Positions 32,717 through 36,317 of a DNA stretch of 36,317 bases are shown here, piece by piece (within the stretch, counting starts at the first letter, position 1; the number at the start of each line of letters is the position of its first letter). The translations under genes were made by a program, and so were the position numbers. The notes under the pieces are model-generated. The model saw only the letters and a program-made list of their open reading frames with translations, made no database searches and was not told where the DNA came from. The DNA is from a virus, in the IMG/VR virus record IMGVR_UViG_3300034198_015370, positions 1-36,317 of that record; one strand, written 5' to 3'.

Positions 32717-34525
32717 ATGGCATCAAATAAGATTCAAATTAAACGCTCTACCGCTAATGCGGTTGTTACAGGATTAAGCAACGGTGAATTAGCGTTTACC
32801 CAAGCTGGAAATATCCTTTACGTCGGTGCACCAGACGGTACGTCAGGTTCTTTAAGAATCGGTGGCTTACAAACTCCTGGTACATTAACCGCTAACCAAG
32901 CATTAGTTGCAAACTCTACCAGCGGTATCGACAAAGTTATCACTAGTAACGCTGTCCTAACTTCTATTTGGGCTAACGGCGCAGCTGGTACCAATGGTCA
33001 GGTGCTTGTTACAAACGGCACTGCTGTTTACTGGGGCACTGGTACTTCTGGTGCTAACACTCAAATTCAATTTAACGACTCTGGCGTAGCAAATGCTACT
33101 GCTGGCTTTACGTTTACCAAAACTACCAACACACTGTTTGTGGGTAATACTGTTACGATCGGTTCGGTTAACGCTTATATCAACTCGATTTCTTTCGGTT
33201 ATGTCGGTAATACTACTACTTCACCAACGGTAACTTTATCCAATACTGGTGTTATTCAGTCTGGTAACACAAGCGTTACAGCCGCTCCTCAATTAGTAAT
33301 CGCTAATTCTGTTGGTTCTACTGTTGTTAACACTAACGTTATTAGTACTACTACTGTATTGGCTAACGTTTCTGGTTCATACGTAAACGTTTCTGGTCAA
33401 GTAAACACCGCAACTTTATACGCAACAACTTCTGCAAATATAGCTTCAGCGGTACAAGCTAACTCTACTGGTGTATTTACGACTGGTACGGTTAACGGTG
33501 CTGTTTTATCGGTTGGTACAAACTTTATTGCTAACTCGCTAGGTGCTTATTCTACAGGCACAGTTAATGCGGCGGCTGTTACTGTCGGTACAAACTTTAT
33601 TGCTAACTCTCTAGGTGCGTATTCTACTGGTGTAGTAAATGGTGCTTCGCACACAATTGGCACGAACTTTATTGCTAATACCACTAAAATAACATTTACT
33701 GGTGCCAATATTGATGCAACTTCCGCAGCTCTTGCTATCAATGCAGCAACAATCACTAGTCAACTTACTGTTAACGGTAACACGGTACTTGGTGATGCTA
33801 GTTCTGACACTATCAATCCTTTCGGTTATTTTTCAAACAACGTAATTCCTTCTGCTAACGTAACCTACACTCTTGGTACTACAGCTAATCGTTGGAATAC
33901 TGTTTTTGCGAATACAGTTAATGCAGTTTCTGGTAACTTCAGTGGTAGCCTCAGTGTCGGCGGTGACCTTACTATTACTGGTAACTTGGTCACTTCTAAC
34001 GTAACTTCTGTTCTTATTTCTGATCCTCTAATTTACCTAGCAGCTAATAATACACTTTCTGACCTTCTCGATATCGGTTTCGTTGGTGATTATGGTGACG
34101 GTGTTACAAATCGTCACACTGGGTTTTTCCGAGATCACGTAGACGGCATCTATAAGCTTTTCTCTAATACAACTCAACAGTTAACTGGTAACAATGACGT
34201 TGACACTTCTGACGCAAGTTATAGAATTGCAACATTACAAGCGTACCTAATTTCTGGTGGGTTAACAACTAATTCTACATCAGCTAACCTTATTGCTAAT
34301 AGTACATACAACGTTGGTATTGTCGCTAATACATTGACACTTAGCACAGCTCTTGCTGGCACTTCTGGTGGTACAGGTAAAGCTACAGTTGCGAACAACT
34401 CGTTGCTATTTGGTAATTCTACTAACGGTTATAACGAGTTGACATTCAATTCGACAGCTGGTTATGTTCTTCAATCTAACGGTACTGCTATCGTATACGA
34501 TGTATTGGACGGCGGTACATTCTAA
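32717..34525 (+). CDS. fibre protein with KRS-GELA head domain
   Basis: This 602-residue protein starts with a virion-attachment head, KIQIKRSTANAVV ... LSNGELAFT ... ILYVGAPDG (about residues 5-41), shared with the last gene of the window. It contains NTQIQFNDSGVANATAGFTF (module shared with the fibre at 29819), three 24-residue VGTNFIANSLGAYSTG repeats (about 258-329), VGGDLTITGNL, then a conserved block SDPLIYLAANN, LDIGFVGDYGDG, HTGFFRDHVDGIYKLFSN (about 434-480), and ends with YDVLDGGTF. It is most likely a tail fibre or whisker. Which receptor or part it binds cannot be read here. Confidence 0.8.
   Translation: MASNKIQIKRSTANAVVTGLSNGELAFTQAGNILYVGAPDGTSGSLRIGGLQTPGTLTANQALVANSTSGIDKVITSNAVLTSIWANGAAGTNGQVLVTNGTAVYWGTGTSGANTQIQFNDSGVANATAGFTFTKTTNTLFVGNTVTIGSVNAYINSISFGYVGNTTTSPTVTLSNTGVIQSGNTSVTAAPQLVIANSVGSTVVNTNVISTTTVLANVSGSYVNVSGQVNTATLYATTSANIASAVQANSTGVFTTGTVNGAVLSVGTNFIANSLGAYSTGTVNAAAVTVGTNFIANSLGAYSTGVVNGASHTIGTNFIANTTKITFTGANIDATSAALAINAATITSQLTVNGNTVLGDASSDTINPFGYFSNNVIPSANVTYTLGTTANRWNTVFANTVNAVSGNFSGSLSVGGDLTITGNLVTSNVTSVLISDPLIYLAANNTLSDLLDIGFVGDYGDGVTNRHTGFFRDHVDGIYKLFSNTTQQLTGNNDVDTSDASYRIATLQAYLISGGLTTNSTSANLIANSTYNVGIVANTLTLSTALAGTSGGTGKATVANNSLLFGNSTNGYNELTFNSTAGYVLQSNGTAIVYDVLDGGTF
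33488..33703 (+). repeat. three tandem 72-base repeats in the fibre gene
   Basis: Three in-frame 72-base units encode 24 residues each around the shared core VGTNFIANSLGAYSTG; the third is more diverged (IGTNFIANTTKITFTG). The first two copies are close in DNA, indicating recent duplication. Confidence 0.85.
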
Positions 34526-34543
34526 TACAAAGGTGAATTTGTT

Positions 34544-35089
34544 ATGTCTGAGAACGATCAACTTAATTATAATATAAACTATACGAAACGTATGGAACAA
34601 TTGTTCCACGAACAAATAAGAAAGACCATCGACGTCGAAGTTAGACTGTCGATGGCTTTCGAAAATATCAACGAAATTCAAAATATGTATCAAGAATCTC
34701 AAAAACAAGTTGAGGTTCAAAACGAATTTATGCAACAAGCTGGTAGATCTATTGAAGATTTAACTACCAAAAATAAAGATTTTGAATCTAATATAGAAAA
34801 TCTTAAAAATGATTATGAAAATAGAATTGTCAATTTAGAAAAAGATTACAATAGTAGAATTTCTAATTTGGAAAAAATGCTTAGTGAAATGACAACAGAG
34901 CGTAATGATATCGCTTCGAAATATAATGATGTTTCTGAAAAACTCAAAGAGTCTAATAGAGAATCAGATAGACAAAGAGTGGAAATGCAACAGTTGTATG
35001 ATGACTATGTTCTCCTTAAAGAAAAAACAGAGGTTAAACAACCAGCAAAAATTATAAATAAGAAAACAAAAGAAGATAATATTTTCTAA
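34544..35089 (+). CDS. long coiled-coil protein
   Basis: This 181-residue, highly charged protein is predicted to be almost wholly helical: a first segment with MEQLFHEQIRKTIDVEVRLSMAFENI (about 17-42), then heptad-like repeats through about residue 160 (IENLKNDYENRIVNLEKDYN, RISNLEKMLSEMT), and a basic Lys-rich tail ending in DNIF. The ATG follows AAAGGTG. I do not recognise a family. Sandwiched between two fibre genes, it may be a fibre-folding chaperone, a collar/whisker component, or a bacterial-cell-facing protein; none is shown by sequence. Confidence 0.7.
   Translation: MSENDQLNYNINYTKRMEQLFHEQIRKTIDVEVRLSMAFENINEIQNMYQESQKQVEVQNEFMQQAGRSIEDLTTKNKDFESNIENLKNDYENRIVNLEKDYNSRISNLEKMLSEMTTERNDIASKYNDVSEKLKESNRESDRQRVEMQQLYDDYVLLKEKTEVKQPAKIINKKTKEDNIF
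35053..35060 (+). promoter_or_regulatory. exact T4 late promoter TATAAATA before the last fibre gene
   Basis: All eight bases of the T4 late consensus are present, inside the 3' end of the coiled-coil gene (codons for K-I-I-N-K), 64 bases upstream of the ATG at 35125. No other exact copy was noticed in the window. Confidence 0.6.
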
Positions 35090-35091
35090 AC

Positions 35092-35112
35092 CTCGGTATA
35101 TACTGAGATTTT
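35092..35112 (+). terminator. weak stem-loop after the coiled-coil gene
   Basis: CTCGGTA (35092-35098) can pair with TACTGAG (35101-35107), with one G-U pair and the innermost pairs opened to form the loop, followed by ATTTT. The T run is short, so this would be at most a partial terminator or an mRNA-stabilising hairpin between two fibre-region genes. Confidence 0.35.
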
Positions 35113-35124
35113 AAGGGGAGCCAT

Positions 35125-36317
35125 ATGGCTAATACCACATTTCAGCTGAAACGCTCTTCTGTAGCGGGTAAGCAGCCAAACACCTCAACGTTGAGCATAG
35201 GTGAGCTCGCCCTTAATATCACAGATCAAAAGATTTATTCTTCTAATGGAACGGGTATATTCGAGCCAGCGGCTAACGTTTCTGACCAACGTGTTACTAA
35301 TTCGTTAACAATTGATAACGATAAAAACATTTATTTTAAAACTGTTAATACATCTGCCGCAGTTGGGTTTCGTCAACAAAACGACGATAATTTTGTTATG
35401 TATAGCACAACTACTGCATATGGGCAAAGACCTGTATGGTCAATATATGCTAATAGTAATACAAGTGCTTTTAGTCTTTCTGTACCAAGTATATTTAATG
35501 CTAATATTAATCTAGGCGGTGTGTCTGTTACTTCGAACGGCAGCACTGGTACAGCTGGTCAATATTTAACTTCTAACGGAACAGCAACATATTGGTCTTC
35601 TCCTGGTGTTGCTTCTGTTAACACTTCAGCTCAATGGTCATGGACTAACACTCATACATTCAGCGCTAACGTAACATTCAGTGGGAATGGTATCGGTATT
35701 ACATCAAATACTGGTGCAATTTATCTTGGCGGTATTGCCGACGCCAACTGGAAAATTGCTCGTAACTCTGGCGTAGTTACAAAATGGCGATATACGAACA
35801 ACACTGTTGATATAGTAACCGCCAACTCAAATCTTGAAGGTATGGCAATCGGTCTTGTTGCTGGTAATAGCTATTTTGAAACTGGTTACCTAGGAACATA
35901 TATTGCTAGCAATGTTACTATAGGTAATGCTACTTCTAACTCTACTATTAACTCTACAGCATTTTCTGGCACTGCTAATAACTCTACTAATTTCAACGGT
36001 GTTTCTTATGCAACGTTGACTGGTACTATTACAAGTAATGCCGCTACTGCATACACCAATGCTGTCAGTTATGTTGATACTAAAATTGGAACAGCAAATA
36101 CTGCTATAACTGGAAATGCTGCAACAGCCTACACCAATGCGGTCTCTTATGTTGACAACAAAATAGCGACAGTTAACACAGCTATAACTGGTAATGCTGC
36201 AACAGCGTATACTAATGCAACTAGCTACACAGACACTAAGATCGGTACTGCTAATACAGCTATGGCAGCTAACGCTGCTGCTGCTTACACTAATGCTGTT
36301 AGTTACGTAGACACTAA
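35125..36317 (+). CDS. fibre protein with KRS-GELA head domain (cut by window end)
   Basis: The frame is open from the ATG at 35125 to the end of the window (397 codons so far, no stop), with AAGGGGAG at 35113-35120 upstream. The head TTFQLKRSSVAGK ... LSIGELALNITDQKIYSSNG (about residues 4-42) is the same type as in the fibre at 32717. Next come beta segments including GTAGQYLTSNGTATYWSS (about 150-167) and WSWTNTHTFSANVTFSG. From residue 305 a helical 26-residue repeat begins (NAATAYTNAVSYVDTKIG, TANTAITG). It is probably a long tail fibre or whisker; the receptor-binding end lies beyond the window. Confidence 0.8.
   Translation, partial: MANTTFQLKRSSVAGKQPNTSTLSIGELALNITDQKIYSSNGTGIFEPAANVSDQRVTNSLTIDNDKNIYFKTVNTSAAVGFRQQNDDNFVMYSTTTAYGQRPVWSIYANSNTSAFSLSVPSIFNANINLGGVSVTSNGSTGTAGQYLTSNGTATYWSSPGVASVNTSAQWSWTNTHTFSANVTFSGNGIGITSNTGAIYLGGIADANWKIARNSGVVTKWRYTNNTVDIVTANSNLEGMAIGLVAGNSYFETGYLGTYIASNVTIGNATSNSTINSTAFSGTANNSTNFNGVSYATLTGTITSNAATAYTNAVSYVDTKIGTANTAITGNAATAYTNAVSYVDNKIATVNTAITGNAATAYTNATSYTDTKIGTANTAMAANAAAAYTNAVSYVDT
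36037..36317 (+). repeat. 78-base (26-residue) tandem repeats, continuing past the window
   Basis: Units begin at 36037, 36115, 36193 and 36271 and are strongly alike in DNA and protein (NAATAYTNAVSYVD, TKIGTANTAITG). The pattern of Ala, Tyr and Val with Asp/Lys suggests a trimeric coiled-coil or mixed helical shaft. The array is cut by the window end. Confidence 0.9.

Noticed and set aside
29819-36317. CRISPR-like array
   Set aside because: The repeats are in frame, diverged, without spacers, and encode fibre shafts.

Overview
This window comes from a T4-like tailed phage (myovirus). It carries the T4-type replication and late-transcription proteins gp33, gp59 and gp32, followed by an almost complete baseplate and tail set (gp4, tail-tube-fold protein, gp26, gp51, gp48, gp53, gp27, gp5-like, gp25, gp6, gp7-like, gp8) and a long series of fibre-like virion proteins. 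The DNA is AT-rich. Fibre modules of the type found in marine T4-like phages, and a gp32 without cysteines, point to a marine exo-T-even phage of the cyanophage or pelagiphage kind. The host cannot be read from the sequence, and family assignments rest on remembered motifs, not database searches.

Layout. Positions 2-93: an unusual tRNA gene with a long variable arm. 114-2591 (+): a small membrane protein, gp33-like late coactivator, metallopeptidase, gp59 and gp32, closed by a strong terminator at 2595-2624. 2623-7302 (-): a block read leftward from a divergent promoter region: gp4, an unrecognised protein, a tail-tube-fold protein, gp26, gp51, and a 740-residue protein with transglycosylase-like and M15-type peptidase motifs. 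7360-17835 (+): gp48-like cap, gp53, gp27-like hub, an OB-domain gp5-like protein, a separate beta-helix protein, gp25, gp6 and gp7-like. 17853-36317 (+): fibre-like protein, a very large gp8, a DUF4815-like protein, a protein with a Hint (hedgehog/intein) domain, another large structural protein, small accessory proteins, three fibre genes (the last cut by the window end) and a coiled-coil protein.

Most striking points. (1) gp26 and gp51 overlap across eight T residues in the coding strand, with a long imperfect stem-loop just downstream. This looks like a programmed -1 frameshift giving a 291-residue gp26-gp51 fusion, matching the tail-assembly-chaperone logic of lambda G/GT, and it lies directly before a candidate tape-measure/hydrolase gene. 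(2) A structural protein ends in a Hint domain without the usual splicing terminus, and the next gene reads like the continuation of the same ancestral protein. (3) The T4 gp5 spike appears divided between two genes and lacks its lysozyme, while cell-wall-cleaving domains occur in the 740-residue protein.

Regulation. Motifs close to the T4 late promoter TATAAATA lie upstream of many transcription units, one of them an exact match at 35053-35060. This fits the presence of a gp33-like coactivator. The gp32 leader holds a hairpin plus an AU-rich repeat that may be an autoregulatory site. No stretch above 300 bases is without a gene.
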